This document shows positions 21,672-33,499 of a stretch of 64,000 nucleotides of DNA, piece after piece (within the stretch, counting starts at the first letter, position 1; each line of letters opens with the position of its first letter). The notes beneath the pieces were generated by a model that searched no databases, was not told where the DNA came from, and saw only the letters and a list, made by a program, of their open reading frames with translations. Both the position numbers and the translations under genes were made by a program. This DNA is from Neofusicoccum parvum (lineage: Eukaryota; Ascomycota; Dothideomycetes; Botryosphaeriales; Botryosphaeriaceae): contig CP087218.1 in assembly GCA_020912385.1 (NCBI GenBank), positions 1,612,001 to 1,676,000 on the forward strand. The letters are read 5' to 3'.

Positions 21672-22423
21672 TTACATAAGCTTCGCACTGTGTCCGTAGA
21701 TCTGCTTCTTGCGCAGGTGGACTGGTGTCTCGCCGTTCGGCGTGCCGGGGATGACCTTCTCCAGCTTCTGCAGCGGTTGTTAGTGTCCTTCTCACGGCAC
21801 AACCTGGGTTCGGGAATGGTCGGAGCGGAACCGGGACGGATGGAGATGGAGAAACGCACCAAGTTGTCGAAGACACACTTGTTCAGCGAACGCTCGGGCT
21901 TGCGGCACTGCCAGAGCTGCTGGTTGTTGTCGTCAAGGCACTGCCAGTGGTACCGGAACTCGTTGAGGCAGTGCTTGTTGATGTCCTCCAACCTATTGCA
22001 GGACGCCCGTCAGCGCAATCCAGTCCGCCAGATGTCCATCGATCCTTCCATGCATATTCTCGTCCGGCTGAGGGGCCTTACACGCTGGTGGCGCATCTGG
22101 TCACTTTCCGGCCCTCCTTCATGCAGTCAAGCTCGCCGGTGCCGTTGGCCTCGGTCTTGCAGAGCATGTAGTCGTCATTGTAGGGCTTGCATCGCGCGCC
22201 GATGAAGAAGGAGGCGGACAGAAGCGGGGCGGAGGAGGCGCCGATTTCCTTGACCTTGGGGACGCTGTCGGGCAGCGGGGTGGTGTCGACGAGCACCTGC
22301 TGGTTGAACCTGCGGACAGCGAGGTCAGCGCGTGTGTGAGGGGCCAATGGACCGCGGGCGTGACGGCAAGGGTCCGAGAAGTGCGACTCCGGGGCCAGCT
22401 CACCTGGCTTCGCGGGCGGCCAT
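21672..22423 (-). CDS. NDUFA8: NADH:ubiquinone oxidoreductase subunit NDUFA8 (20.8 kDa type)
   Basis: Accessory subunit of mitochondrial complex I, located on the intermembrane-space side. Exons 22423-22404, 22309-22082, 21992-21860 and 21767-21672, all in phase, 158 aa. Four CX9C segments are visible: CKPYNDDYMLC, CMKEGRKVTRC, CLNEFRYHWQC and CRKPERSLNKC. They form the double CHCH arrangement typical of this subunit and imply import and oxidation by Mia40. The C terminus KLEKVIPGTPNGETPVHLRK also matches the family. The first exon is only 20 nt (MAAREA plus two bases). Its start codon faces the NUP57 start across about 380 bp. I see no defect. Confidence 0.93.
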
Positions 22424-22800
22424 TTTGGCGGAGGTACGGGTATCTGGGTAATGCGGAATGGAGGTGAGGTTATTGGAGCGAACGTCGACCTGAGCTCTTG
22501 GCGCGGCCCCCGGCTTTTGCCGAGCGCGCGACGAGCTTGAGCTCCGCAGAAACAACACGCGAAAGAACAAGGTCAACATCGCAACTCCGCCATGAGCAAA
22601 GCCACATAGCCTCCCCGCAACCCCGACCCGTCCTGCGCCGCGCCGCCGCTCCGACCGACCCTCACCGTCTGCCACTCTGAGCCGCGCGACGCGTTTCCCG
22701 TCTCCGCCAACACTCGCGCGTTGCCCACGCCGCCCAACACCCACCCTCAATCTTCCATTGCTCCTGCACCGCTCCTCCTTCCTAGCGCAATCACGCAGCC
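22424..22800. promoter_or_regulatory. Divergent promoter region NDUFA8 / NUP57
   Basis: 377 bp, GC-rich, between two divergent housekeeping start codons. No TATA box is evident, as usual for such fungal promoters. Confidence 0.45.
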
Positions 22801-24138
22801 ATGTCGCTGTTCGGAGGTTCCACCCAGAATGCCAACCCATTCGGCGCATCTGCCTTTGGCGGCAGCACACAGAACAAGCCTTCTCTGTTTGGGTCCAGCA
22901 CCCAACCTACCCAACCGGTAAATTCTTCGAGTCTGCTCGACGTAAGAACCGTGGTTGACAAATGGAGCAGTCACTGGGCAGCAGCCTCTTCGGTAATGCG
23001 GGCAACCAACAGCAGCAACAACCGCAGCAACAGCAACAGCCGCAACAGAGCACCGGCTTCTTCGGTGCGAGCTTGAGCAAGCCTGCTACCACCGGTGCAT
23101 TCGGAGTTCAGCCGCCGTCGCAGCCAGCTGCAAACAACATCTATGGCGCCTCCACTGTTTTTGGGAACCCTCTGCTCCCGCCTCCCAATCCCGCCCAGCT
23201 GAGCGCGTCCACAAACAATGTCTGGACTCCGCCGCCCCCAGCCCGTAAGTCATCCATGCCCCAACTGGCACGTGAATAGTTCATTCTGAATCAAGTCTAT
23301 GACGCCCAAAACAGACCAGAAGTCTATCCCCGAACAAATGGCCGATCTCATGGCGAAGTGGATGCCTGATCAGCGCAACACCGCCTTCCAGCACTACTTC
23401 TACAACCAAGTCGATCCCCAGAACGTCCCCTACTACGTCGCGCCGGCCGATGAGGATCCCAAGGCGTGGGAGGAGGCGCTGTCCAAGAAGCCGAACGAGG
23501 GCGCCATACCCGTGCTGGGAAGGGGATTCCGCTCCGTCGCGGGCCGCCTGGAGACTCAGGCCAAGGCCGTCGAGGCGCTGCAGGCACGTCTGCATGAGAT
23601 GAACAACAGCCTGACGGAGATGCTGCAGAAGCACGACCTGGAGATTACCGTCCGCACCACAGAGGCAAAGAGGAAGCACATTGCGCTTACGAAGCGCTGT
23701 CTGGCACTGGCTACGAAGGCACAGATCCTGCGGAACAGGGGATACGCGATGGATCCCAGGGAAGAGGAGTTGAGGAAGAAGCTCAAGGAGCTGGAGAAGA
23801 AGGCTTTTGACCCCATGCTGAACGGTCGCCAGGAGGAAATCTGGGCGAGGATGAGCGCAGTTAGGGCGCGCGCAAGGCTGCTGCAGGAGGAGATTGAGAA
23901 GTTGGGCAAGGGCGCCGGCAAGCCCGAGGGAGAGCAGCTGGATGAGGAGCACGTCAAGGCGATCAGAAAGGTAAGCGTCCCAGATCCGTCATTCAAGGTC
24001 TGCCCGGCTCACAGTTTCCCACAGGTTTTGAACGACTTCGATAAGCAGCTCGCTCATCTTCGCGAGGAGCTTAGCCGGATCACGAAGGAGTGGATCGAGT
24101 GGCAGGATGCCAACAAGCCCGTGTCGAGCAGCAGATGA
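22801..24138 (+). CDS. NUP57: FG nucleoporin Nup57 (Nup54 family)
   Basis: Central-channel nucleoporin that forms the Nsp1-Nup57-Nup49 coiled-coil trimer of the nuclear pore. Exons 22801-22917, 22968-23244, 23315-23970 and 24025-24138, in phase, 387 aa. The N terminus has FG-type repeats (SLFGGS, PFGASAFGG, SLFGSS, SLFGNAG, FFGAS), including a Gln-rich block at about residues 47-60. The conserved Nup54 core starts at IPEQMADLMAKWMPDQR and leads into a long heptad-like helical region (ALQARLHEMNNSLTEML, EELRKKLKELEKKAF). Intron 1 ends in a tandem GAGCAG acceptor, so a one-Gln splice variant is possible. The last intron is 54 bp and lacks an in-frame stop, so retention would only add residues. 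Short for the family because the FG region is reduced. Confidence 0.9.
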
Positions 24139-24522
24139 TCCAAGAGACTGCTATGTGATGGTGCGCGGGTAGCATTGGAGAGAGTTAGGCTTTTTTGGAT
24201 GGGCTGAGGCCTTTTGCACGGGATACCACACAGTGTATTTCTACGGTGGGGACATGGTGCTACACAAAAAGAACGGGGTGTGGAAAGGCGTTCTCAGGAC
24301 GCGCACGCGAAGCCTATAACCCGACCTATGGTGGCGGGCGGCTTCTCATATAATATACAGATTGCGCTTCTTTGCAAGCGCAATGGAAAAGAGTACAAAA
24401 ATTTGGAGACTACTGCCCCCTGACTGTGCTGCCGCGCGCTATGTCCGTTCGTGCTGATTCCATCCAGTCCAGCGTTTCATTGTTTCCAGTACTGTGCATG
24501 ACGTAGTCGTAGGTATTTTTGT
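24139..24522. other. Intergenic between convergent NUP57 and TOM5
   Basis: About 380 bp of 3' flanking sequence for both genes; nothing else was seen. Confidence 0.5.
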
Positions 24523-24782
24523 TTAGAAGAAGTTGCCCATATACTCGACGGCGAAGGGAGCTGTAACGGCTGTGCGTCAGAACACTGCGATGGAGGGATA
24601 TGGCGCCATTGGACCTTACAGAGGTAGAGGAGAGCGCAGGTGATGTAGGCGCCGGTGAGGGTGACGCGAGCCGTCTGCTCCTGCTCGATCAACTCCTCCT
24701 TGCTGGGCGGCGGCGGTGCTGTTTGATTCTGTTAGCGATGGAGCTGTGATGATGGCGCTGGAGCACACGCACCTCCGAACAT
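24523..24782 (-). CDS. TOM5: Mitochondrial import receptor subunit Tom5
   Basis: Tail-anchored small subunit of the TOM complex in the mitochondrial outer membrane. Exons 24782-24773, 24718-24620 and 24560-24523, all in phase, 48 aa. The protein begins MFGAPPPPSKEELIEQEQ, followed by the membrane segment VTLTGAYITCALLYL and ends SPFAVEYMGNFF, which is the characteristic fungal Tom5 pattern (Pro after the first half of the helix, FAV, aromatic tail). It is far too small to be found as a single frame because it is split in three, with a 10-nt first exon. The start codon faces SPN1 across 313 bp. The call rests on overall pattern and exact exon phasing. Confidence 0.85.
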
Positions 24783-25095
24783 GTTGGCGGTACTATGTAG
24801 GAACGGTTGGTGGTCGGGCGGGTGGATGTTGATGATGTCGGAGCTGCGGCGATTGCTGGAGGTGAAATCTTGAGCGGCGGGCTTGGCGCGGCGCGACTGG
24901 CGCCCTTCCTTTCGACTTCATCCACCGCAGCTCCCCCATCAAGCTGCTCCAACGCCCGCACAGCAACAACCTCCCGCCAACGCCTCTCCGTCGGAAGCTC
25001 GCGTCTGCCATCGTCGCCTTACCCCGACGGCCATCTCCCAACCGCCGACCCCAGCGCGCCGTCAGAGCAACACAGCCCGCAGCAACAAATCCGCG
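24783..25095. promoter_or_regulatory. Divergent promoter region TOM5 / SPN1
   Basis: 313 bp between the divergent start codons. CAACA/CAGCA-rich on the SPN1 side (25060-25090), which looks like 5' leader sequence. Confidence 0.45.
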
Positions 25096-26588
25096 ATGGA
25101 GGACCCAGAAATCACAAACTCGCCCCCGGACCCCAGCACGCTGCCGGAGGCGGGCAACGACCCGGGCGAGCCGGTGCGCCCTGACATTGACGAGGAGAAC
25201 TCGACGCCCAACCCGCCGGCGGCGGCGCCGGGCCAGGACATGGAGCTGACGGAGGCGGGCCAAGGGACGGGCGACGCCGACGCCGAGGACAAGGGCGACA
25301 ACGACGACGGCCTGTCGGACGCGGAGTCGGTGCTGTCGGACGTCGACGAGGCGCAGTTCGAGGACTTCGACCCCAACGCCATCGCCATCGAGGACCGGCC
25401 CGCCATCCAGGTGGACGAGAGCAACGTGGGCTTGATCGGCGTGCACAAGCGCAAGCGCGCGGATGGCGACGGGGATGGGAGCGGGAAGAAGAAGAAGAGG
25501 GAGGGGAGGCGTGATAAGCCGAAGAAGAGTCGGAAGCGCAGGGGCGAGGATGGTGATGAGGTTAGCGGTGCGGAGGGGATTACGACCGAGCGGAGGGCTA
25601 GGAGGTCGACTAAGAAGGCGGAGCCCTTAGAGGAGGATTGGGATAGTCTTACGCCGGATGAGCGGCGTAGGAAGGCTCTGGATGCGAAGATGGACGAGGC
25701 GCTCAAGGGCGGTAGGAAGAAGTCGCGCAAGCAGCAGGGCATTGTGAGTTGCGCTCCACGTTTGCTTCAGAGAATACGCGGAACTGACTTAGACCCAAGG
25801 ACCTTGAAGCCCAGGCCGACGCTGAGATCGAGGACATGCGCCGCCGCATGACGGAGGCTGCACAAGCTGATAACGAAGGTCGTGAGCGCGGCGAGCCCGC
25901 TATTCATAAGCTTAAGCTCCTGCCCGAAGTCGTCGCTCTTCTCAACCGCAACAACCTTCAGAACAACCTGGTGGATCCCGATATCAACCTCCTGCAAGCT
26001 GTGCGCTTCTTCCTCGAGCCGCTCAACGATGGAAGCATGCCCGCGTACAACATCCAGCGCGAGCTCTTCACAGTGCTAGCCAAGCTGCCCATCACCAAGG
26101 ATTCGCTCGTGGCTAGTGGCATCGGCAAAGTCATCAACTTCTACACCAAGACCAACAGAGCAGAGTCCAGCATAAAGAGACAAGCCGAGAAGCTGATAGG
26201 AGAGTGGACACGGCCCATCCTGAAGCGGACTGACGACTACCGCAAGAAGGAGGTCGCCGAAGCCAACTACGATCCTCTGTATGTCTCATACACCATCCTT
26301 TCCTCCGCACATTCAAAACCAAAAACTAACACATACCTTCCCAGCCGCCTCCCCGACCGCACCACCTCCAAGGCAGCAGCTTCCCAGCAAGCCGCCGCAG
26401 AACGCCGCGCCAAGGCCCTTGCGCCTCCGAGCTTCATGAACCGCGCCCGCCAGGAGGGCCAGCTACGCACCTACACCGTCGCACCAAAGAGCAATGTCGT
26501 CGCCAACGCCGCGCCCGTCAGACACGTCGGCCAGAGCGAGGCGGCGCGCCGGCTCAAGTTGGGGCGCGCGGGTGGCAAGCGTGGTTGA
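25096..26588 (+). CDS. SPN1: Transcription elongation factor Spn1 (IWS1)
   Basis: Nuclear factor that binds Spt6 and RNA polymerase II during elongation. Exons 25096-25743, 25800-26278 and 26345-26588, in phase, 456 aa. The N-terminal 215 residues are disordered: very acidic first (GDADAEDKGDNDD), then strongly basic with nuclear-localisation-like runs (GKKKKREGRRDKPKKSRKRR). The conserved TFIIS-N-like core follows (HKLKLLPEVVALLNRNNLQN, FFLEPLNDGSMPAYNIQREL, LPITKDSLVASGIGKVINFY), then the family C terminus SFMNRARQEGQLRTYTV. The second intron (66 bp) is a multiple of three and has no stop in frame. No defect seen. Confidence 0.94.
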
Positions 26589-29005
26589 ATTGACTCGCGG
26601 CGCGCAGCAAGCCGTCCAGCCATCTCGAGGGAACCTACGTCATCGCTGCGAGAGGTGTGTCCGATGGTTGGATGGACCATTCCCGCGCGCTCTTCTGCGG
26701 GGCTGGGCAAGGAAAAACCTGGGCTTTTGCGCTGCTCTCTCCCCCTCTGCCTGCGCGTTGCTGGCGCTCGTCGGAAAACTTGAGACGGCATGTCTCGGGA
26801 TGGCGCTCGATCTGTCCGGTGGAGTGGCGTTTTTGCTTTCCTTGTCTTTTCGCGCGCCTCTTCGCTCCTGCCGGGCAATTCGGACGACAAGGAGCCGGTA
26901 AAACAAAACAAAACCGTTCGGGGGCAACTTGTAATATATCAAACTTTCTTGATGGCTGGTCGGGGTGGGTAAGTGGGAAGTGCGGAAAGCGGACATTGGG
27001 GGGCTTTTGATCAGATAAGTTATTATTGGGTGGGTCGCGAAAAGAGAGGCGTGAAAGCCAATTTTCCTCTCCCCTACTTCTTTTTTGCTTACATTTTGCA
27101 TATGTACGTGCGAAAGAGGCGTTTTCCCCCCCTTCAAAGTGCGTCCGTCCCAGTTTCCGGGGTTAAGAGAAATGCCCACGAGGCGGTCCAAAAGCAAACA
27201 AAAACAAAGTACGATGCATGCATATGCGGCATTTGGGTTGGGGGAATCCCGAAGAGGCTTGTTTTCTTTTTGTTTTTTCCCATTCGCTTTGCTTTTTGAA
27301 CTCTTACTTCTCGTGGCGTCAGGGCGCCGGATGGATCAGAATGGACCAGCCTCGGGACTGCTTTGCTTGCGATTGGGAGAAAGGCATTTGAACGGGGTTT
27401 AAGGGAACGTTCGGCAATGGCAGTGGTACTTAGCACTAGACTGACCGGTCCAACGCCCTGCCTGATCCATGGGATACGATGCGTAGGGCGGACGTGACAG
27501 CAGAAAGACTATCGAGAGAAATTGAGTTTGCCTATGACGTGGTCGCCGGTCTACTCCCTACCTGTCGCGCGTCGGGCAAGGCATCCCGGACTTGCGCGTT
27601 GCGTGCGCTGTCCTTTCTTGGGAGCGTGACTTTCCTGTAGGGTGCCGGCCCTTTCATTTCGGATCCTGAGCTGTCGTCGTTCTGGCCCAGCTTGGGGGCG
27701 AGATGGGGCTGGTCGGTTGGTTGGTTGGATGGGCGGTTGGTGGTGGGACAGTCCGGCTCTGAGGTCTCGTTGGTCGGGGGTGAAACGGACAGGTGCGGTG
27801 TGCTCTGGAGAGCGAATGGCTGCCCGGTGCGTCGACGCCCTGCTGCTGTCGCTCTGGCCCTGCACGTCCCTGCCTTGGTTCTTACGCGGAGTTGGTGTTG
27901 ACCGGTTGTCGACCGGAACGCCCAGCTTCAGCCGCTCCAGCGCCTGCCCTCCCTCCCTCTCGGCCGCCTCCGTCGATGGTCGGGCCAATGGGGTGCTCCG
28001 GGGACTGGGCTGGTCGCTGAGTTGGGCGTCGTTCCCGCCGTCGGGAATATCAGATAAGATTTTCTCTCTTCGGCCCCTTCTGCATCTGCTTCGCACGTCG
28101 CGTGCAACAGCTGCGAAGCGAATGGTGAAACATTAGTCGTGTGGGGAGAAGGAGGGTTCGGGAACGTGTAAAACGACAAGAGAGAGAACACGCGGCAGTG
28201 CGGGTAAGGCTTTGTCGCTGAGCTTTCTTCACATGTTGCTGTCTAGATTTGAGGGATGGGGTGGGATGGATGCTCCCGTTACCCGTGGGTTAGGCCCGTT
28301 GCTCCATGTCTGTTTCAAGCTGAGTTTTGGGCCAATTCCCGGATCGCGCAATTTCCGCGTGGGAAGAAGGGTCTGGCCCCCGGTTCTGCCTCGTGTGGGT
28401 TTGCACTGCCACAGTTGCGAGGATGGCGAGTTTTGGAGCGGGGGTTGCGACGCAGGATTGTGTTGGTGGTGCTAAGCAGGCAGATACGGGAAGGCTGAAG
28501 GAATGGAGCTGTTGGTCAGGCAGTAAGGCAGAAGTCCGCTCGCCGGGCTGGTGGGTACGTAGACGAAGCCTTGGGCTGGAGCCTGCGATCCTAATCGTCT
28601 GGTAACGGGCGGCGGAAGGGGAGGCGCATTCACACAGCCCATGACCCTTGCTCTACCTCGAAAGCGTACAGACGACGCCCGTTCTGCCTGCGGATTCCAT
28701 CCTCTACGGATGCGGTTCCCTACCATGCCACGTCCCACCCCGCTCTCCTTTCCCCCTCCTAAGACCTTACCGTCAGTTTCGCCCCAGCAGCTTTGAAGCG
28801 CATCCACCTGTACGTAGGATGGGCGATGGCCGCCATAAGACAGGGGTAGGAGCAATCGCGGCGCACATAGTTTGCAGCATGCACGACCGCACACCACACT
28901 ATTCTTAAACATGCATCCACACCCGCGCGGGTTCCTGGTTAGAATCTGAATCTGCATATGCATATGTATCTGCATCGTGCGTCTGCATCTGAATCCTGCA
29001 GCAAG

Positions 29006-29036
29006 AGTGTGTGGGTGTGGATGTGGGTGTGGGTGT
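29006..29036 (+). repeat. GTGTGG(G)-type low-complexity patch
   Basis: Short tandem GTGTGGGTGTGGAT-like units, preceded at 28952-28998 by repeated CTGCAT/CATATG words. Simple-sequence DNA in the gene-poor region. Confidence 0.6.
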
Positions 29037-29120
29037 GCTACGCGCTGCACCAAGAATCTGCCGTGCAACCACTTGCAGTCCGTTTAAACTCACGTTGCGC
29101 ATCGAGCCGTTCAACAACAA

Positions 29121-29142
29121 CGGTACATATGGATATGTACCG
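29121..29142. repeat. Perfect inverted repeat (10-bp arms, 2-bp loop)
   Basis: Arms CGGTACATAT and ATATGTACCG around GG. Isolated in the gene-poor region. Could be a dimeric factor site or a chance palindrome. Confidence 0.85.
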
Positions 29143-32100
29143 AATATGCCCGAGGTGGGCTTTGCGCGGATATAGGTCTACGCATAGACAGGGGCAGGTT
29201 GAATTCCAGATGAGGTTGTATGAGCATAGGCACGTACGAGGCGGACCACAAACATTTTCCTTCGGCGGCGCAGGAGCTGGCGTAAACAATGTGGGTGCTG
29301 CAAAAATGAGGTGTCCTTAGATTGCCGTTTGGTCCGGATTTCCTCCCTAGCTTGAGGGAATTGTAGAGTGCGATGGGCGTAGAGGGAAATGTTTGATCTG
29401 CATTTTACGATCTGTCAAGTGCATCTGAGGCATCTGGCCCCAATCTCGATCTTCCCGTCATGCAGTGTACCGCAGCCAAAGCGGCAGAGAGGAGGTCATC
29501 TGCGCAGTGCATGCAGGTATCCGCCGGACTGCGATGGAATTCCGGGTTTGTTTAGATGGTGATGAGATGAAGATGAGATGGGCCGTGACGTTGAATGGCT
29601 GTCCGGGACTGCATCCAACAAAGAGGGTGGGCTGAGGGAACAGCTGCACCGCAAAAGCACGGCTCCAGACATAGACTTGGTCTCATAACGGACCACGGGG
29701 TGTTGAGAAATTTTCTGTAGTCCACGACATGCAGGAGCCCGGAGGGCATATGCGGGATGGGAGGAGAGACGGTGGAGAGACATGCGTGTGCATCAAAGTC
29801 AAGAAATCCGTTGTTGCAAAGTTGAACATCAATTGATCTACCTACCTGTCTCCCCACCATCTTCGAGAGTGCTGCAGCACCGCCGCCCATTAGGCGAGGG
29901 CGCAGGGCGTACAGACCCGGCAACCGGGTCAGCGGGAAGACGGATGACTGAAAAAGGCTTTTGCCGCTGCAGGAGGCTGTGGAGGATTACGTTGGCCTGG
30001 AGGCGGATTGTGCGCAGATGACCAGTCGATGGACGATAGGGTTTGCAGGCGGGCCGCATTCTCCTGCAGGTGGAAGAGCCATGCCGTGGAACACCGGTTG
30101 TGCGTGAGATGGCGAGGACAGGCGGCAGTGAGCAGCTCAACGGCGCGTTGGGAGCCATGCGCTCACTCAGCCGCCGCACCGGAGACGGAAGAAAAAGAGG
30201 CCCACAAGTCCGTGTGGCTTAAGTCCGTGGTGGGAAGAGGTGGGAAGACAGTGGTCCGCCGTGGAAGACGGCATTACTCACGGTGAAAAAATTTTCATGG
30301 ACTCATTTGTGCCCGGTACGGGGTCCACTCACGTAGTCGGCGCAGGCAGCAGGTTTTTTTTTTTTTCGCAATGGAGATGGACCTGTGGCTCCGGAGGCTG
30401 TAGAGGCCCTTGGGCGGAACACAGGTGTTCCAGCCAGAGGTTCGCCAGAAGGGGAACTGCAGCCTAGAGGCTATTCCCTGAGGGTGCAGCGGGAGAGCAG
30501 CGGGAGCGCGTCGATAGCGCAGCACCACGCCGGCGGCCCCACAGACTCAGGCGGCCTGTCGCTTAAGCCTCTGCGCGCCCGCTGCGAATCTTAATATGAC
30601 GTGCATGGGCGAGTGTTGAGACGCCTGCAGTTGCGCTGCACACTGGTGATGCGCTGCGCGGTCGACCCTCTCCGCGCAACGCGGTCATCTGCTGCAGAAG
30701 CGGGCCTGCCTGCCGTATGCCTCGCACACGGCCTGGACGACGCGCCGTCGATTCCTCGGAAGCCGGTGCGAGAAGTGCTGAAACAGCCTGTCTTGGTGGA
30801 GGCACGGTTTTCGCTCCAATTGCTGCGCGTGCCGGCGCCGTGCCCCCGGCAGAGGTCGCAGCAACGGCCGGGCGGACGCTCTGCATCTTGCTGCACACAA
30901 GAATCTGCAGGCCGCAGCAACGGGGCCGCCGGGAAGCCGCGCAGACGCACGATGTGGCTGCATATCACGAGCCGCGCAGTGTGCTCCCCACGCCCGCCGA
31001 ACGGCTGCGCGCGCCGCAACCCCAGCGCTGATGAACACCTTCTGAAACGGCGTCTCCCACAACGAACGGACGGAAACAGGACGACGACTCGCCGGTGGTT
31101 TTGAGACACCACCCGCACTCTTGGACAGAAAGGAAAGGCGGCGCTGGAGCCGACGCAGCCGCGATCATCTGCACGGCGACCGCGCGCTGATAGAGCAGGT
31201 GTAGCAGCCCCGCCCTCGCCGCAGCACGCGCAGAAATGAAATGCAGGGTCCCATGGATCGCTGCTGCAGGGCGGCGGGCACAGATAGAGGACGCGCTACT
31301 CCGGAGTTGGCTGGCGGAGCCTATCACCGGCTGCTATCTCTCGCACCCAAGGGATCGGCCGCCGCAACGGGCCTGGGGCCCTTGGGCGCTGGGCCAGATG
31401 CGATGTGAGGGCGGGCCGGGGCACGTCGATCGATTGCGTGCATGGCGGCCGCCCAAGCCGCCCGTCGCGCAGCAAACGCAGGGCTCTGGCGGGCAGAGGC
31501 GCGGCGTGACTGCCTCTAGCGGGGTGGGATAGTGTGGAGGAGGCAGGCGGCAGGGATTGCGGGCTGATGAGCGGTGTGGGGGGACGGCGGGTAGATGACC
31601 TGCTGCGCAGCGCGAGCGCGAGATAGGAGCCCGGTAGCGTCCTCGTGAGCACGCTGGGGCGGCGGTCTGGGCTGGAGCGACGAGCGCGCGCTGGATGGGC
31701 CGGAGCAGGCCGGGCGCCGGTGTTGCTGACCTCAGGCGGAGGGGCTCGCTCGCCGGGCTCAGGGCTCCGGGCTCAGGGCCTCTCCACACGCCTCCCGGGC
31801 CAGCCCTGATCGGGCGGCGGGCGCGTATCGATAGCGATAAGGATGGGATTGTCGACCACCACCACCCCGCCAGAGGGTGTGGGCAGGCTGTCAGGTGCGG
31901 GCTGCTGTCTCAGGCGGCTTTCACATGCGCGCCGCGAGGGGGCCACGAGGAGCCCCCCGGAGCCCCAGATACGAGCGGTCTGGCTAGCGGCCGTCAGATG
32001 GCAGCCTGCGCGCCGGCGATGATGCAATTGACCAAGCAGCCTCGCGCCTGCGCGCCGGCCAGGGACGCGCCCGGCGCCTGGCCGCCGCGTGGCTGGTGGC

Positions 32101-33499
32101 GGGACGCAGCACGGCGAGGTGTCACCAGATCAGCCATTGGAGCGCGAGCGAAGGAGCCAGGAGCGCTCGAGGGAGCGCTGGAGATTGGAGATAGCGGCGG
32201 CGCCGGGGGCGGCGCGGCGGACTTACGGGCAGCAGCGCAGCGCGCCTGCGCATGCCTCCACTCGCGGGCGCTCGTCGGGCGCACGCTTCAGGAGAGCATT
32301 GCGCGGTGAGCGCTCGTCAATGGCTGCCCTGCGGCGAGCTATCCGACGCAAAGCGTGGGCTGCGGCGGCGGCGGGCATTGACGCTCAGTGCGGCCTGCGC
32401 GCACGCTTGCCGTGGCCGGCGACACGTGTACTGGAGCAGCCGCACAATGGGCGTCTCGTCGCGCAGGCCAACAATGGCCCGGCGCTGCTGGCCGCTGGCC
32501 CCCCACCTGCGCTGGCGCTGGCAGGGTGGAGGCGCGATATGCGTAGCACTTCCCGACGGCGGGCCTGCGTCTAGGCCGCGCTGGGCGTAGCGCCGAACCC
32601 TTGGCTTGACTCATTCGCGCGCTGCGAGAACCTCCCATCACCTGCTCCAAACGCCGCCCGCAAGAGCACGCCAGGTATCCAGACCTGCGCGGCGCAGAAG
32701 CCGCCAGCAGCATGTCCCAGCAGGCCCGCCCTATCAGCGCCCGGCGCGCGCCCAACGCACTGCCACACCTCCGGCCCTTCTGTCCTGTTCGCCCGCCTTC
32801 CTGTTCCATGCTGACGAATAGCCAGCCCGCTCACCTCAGGCCGCTGAGAAGCGCGCGAGTGTGCCTGATGATACTCCGAGCTAACCAGCCCTGCCAGCAA
32901 CTGACACCTGCGATCTGCCGCCTTGTCGCATCCCGCCCTTGCGGCGCGCGCCCGCTCTGCTCTTTGTCCCATTGTGCGAGCCCGCGGTGCCCGCCTTCCG
33001 CCTGATTAGAAACCAGTCATCTGCCCTCTCCCAGTCCCTCACCCTGTTCCCAGACACACAGCCCTCTTTGGGCCAAGGTTCATAAGCACGCCTTTGTCCG
33101 CGCCCACGGCGCTCAAGGTCCCCTACTCCCCGAACCACGGTTCTCTCCCGGCAGTACTGATCGCTACCGCGCTGCTTCTCGCACTGCGCGCCCGCCTGCC
33201 CCCAGGCAATAAATACCACGTCTGCCTGCGTGCCAATCTGACCGGCCCAGCTCTCGCGCGGTGCACTGCCATTGGCTGCTCCGCGCTCGTTACGTCTTAC
33301 GCTCAGACTCGCATCTATTCATAAAGCAGCCTATTGTCCGCCTCGCCACCTCAGCCCGACCGCAGCAGACAACGCAACGCTCTCGACACCTCAGCGCCGC
33401 CCTTCCAGCACCTTCCCCTGCAGCCTAGGCTGCCCTCAAAACCGGCGAACGCTGCCCCTCGCGCGCCTCGCCCCCCCAATCTCACTCTCAGCTGCGACA

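Larger units (their letters stand above)
26589..33499. other. 6.9-kb gene-poor, GC-rich region
   Basis: Longest stretch without a supportable gene. Many overlapping frames exist on both strands (up to about 290 codons including shadows), but they are Arg/Ala/Pro/Gly-rich, mutually overlapping and without domains, as expected from GC-rich DNA poor in stop codons. From about 30.4 to 33.0 kb GC is especially high. Content noted: a GT-rich microsatellite-like patch (29006-29036), a perfect inverted repeat (29121-29142) and a T14 run (30353-30366). The last few hundred bases are probably the leader of the downstream SWIRM gene. It may carry long regulatory or non-coding transcripts; nothing proves this. 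Confidence 0.5.

Noticed and set aside
30591..32972. Several long overlapping open frames (up to 204 codons) on both strands
   Set aside because: Arg/Ala/Gly/Pro-rich, mutually overlapping, no domain, no plausible exon structure; expected from very GC-rich DNA with few stop codons.
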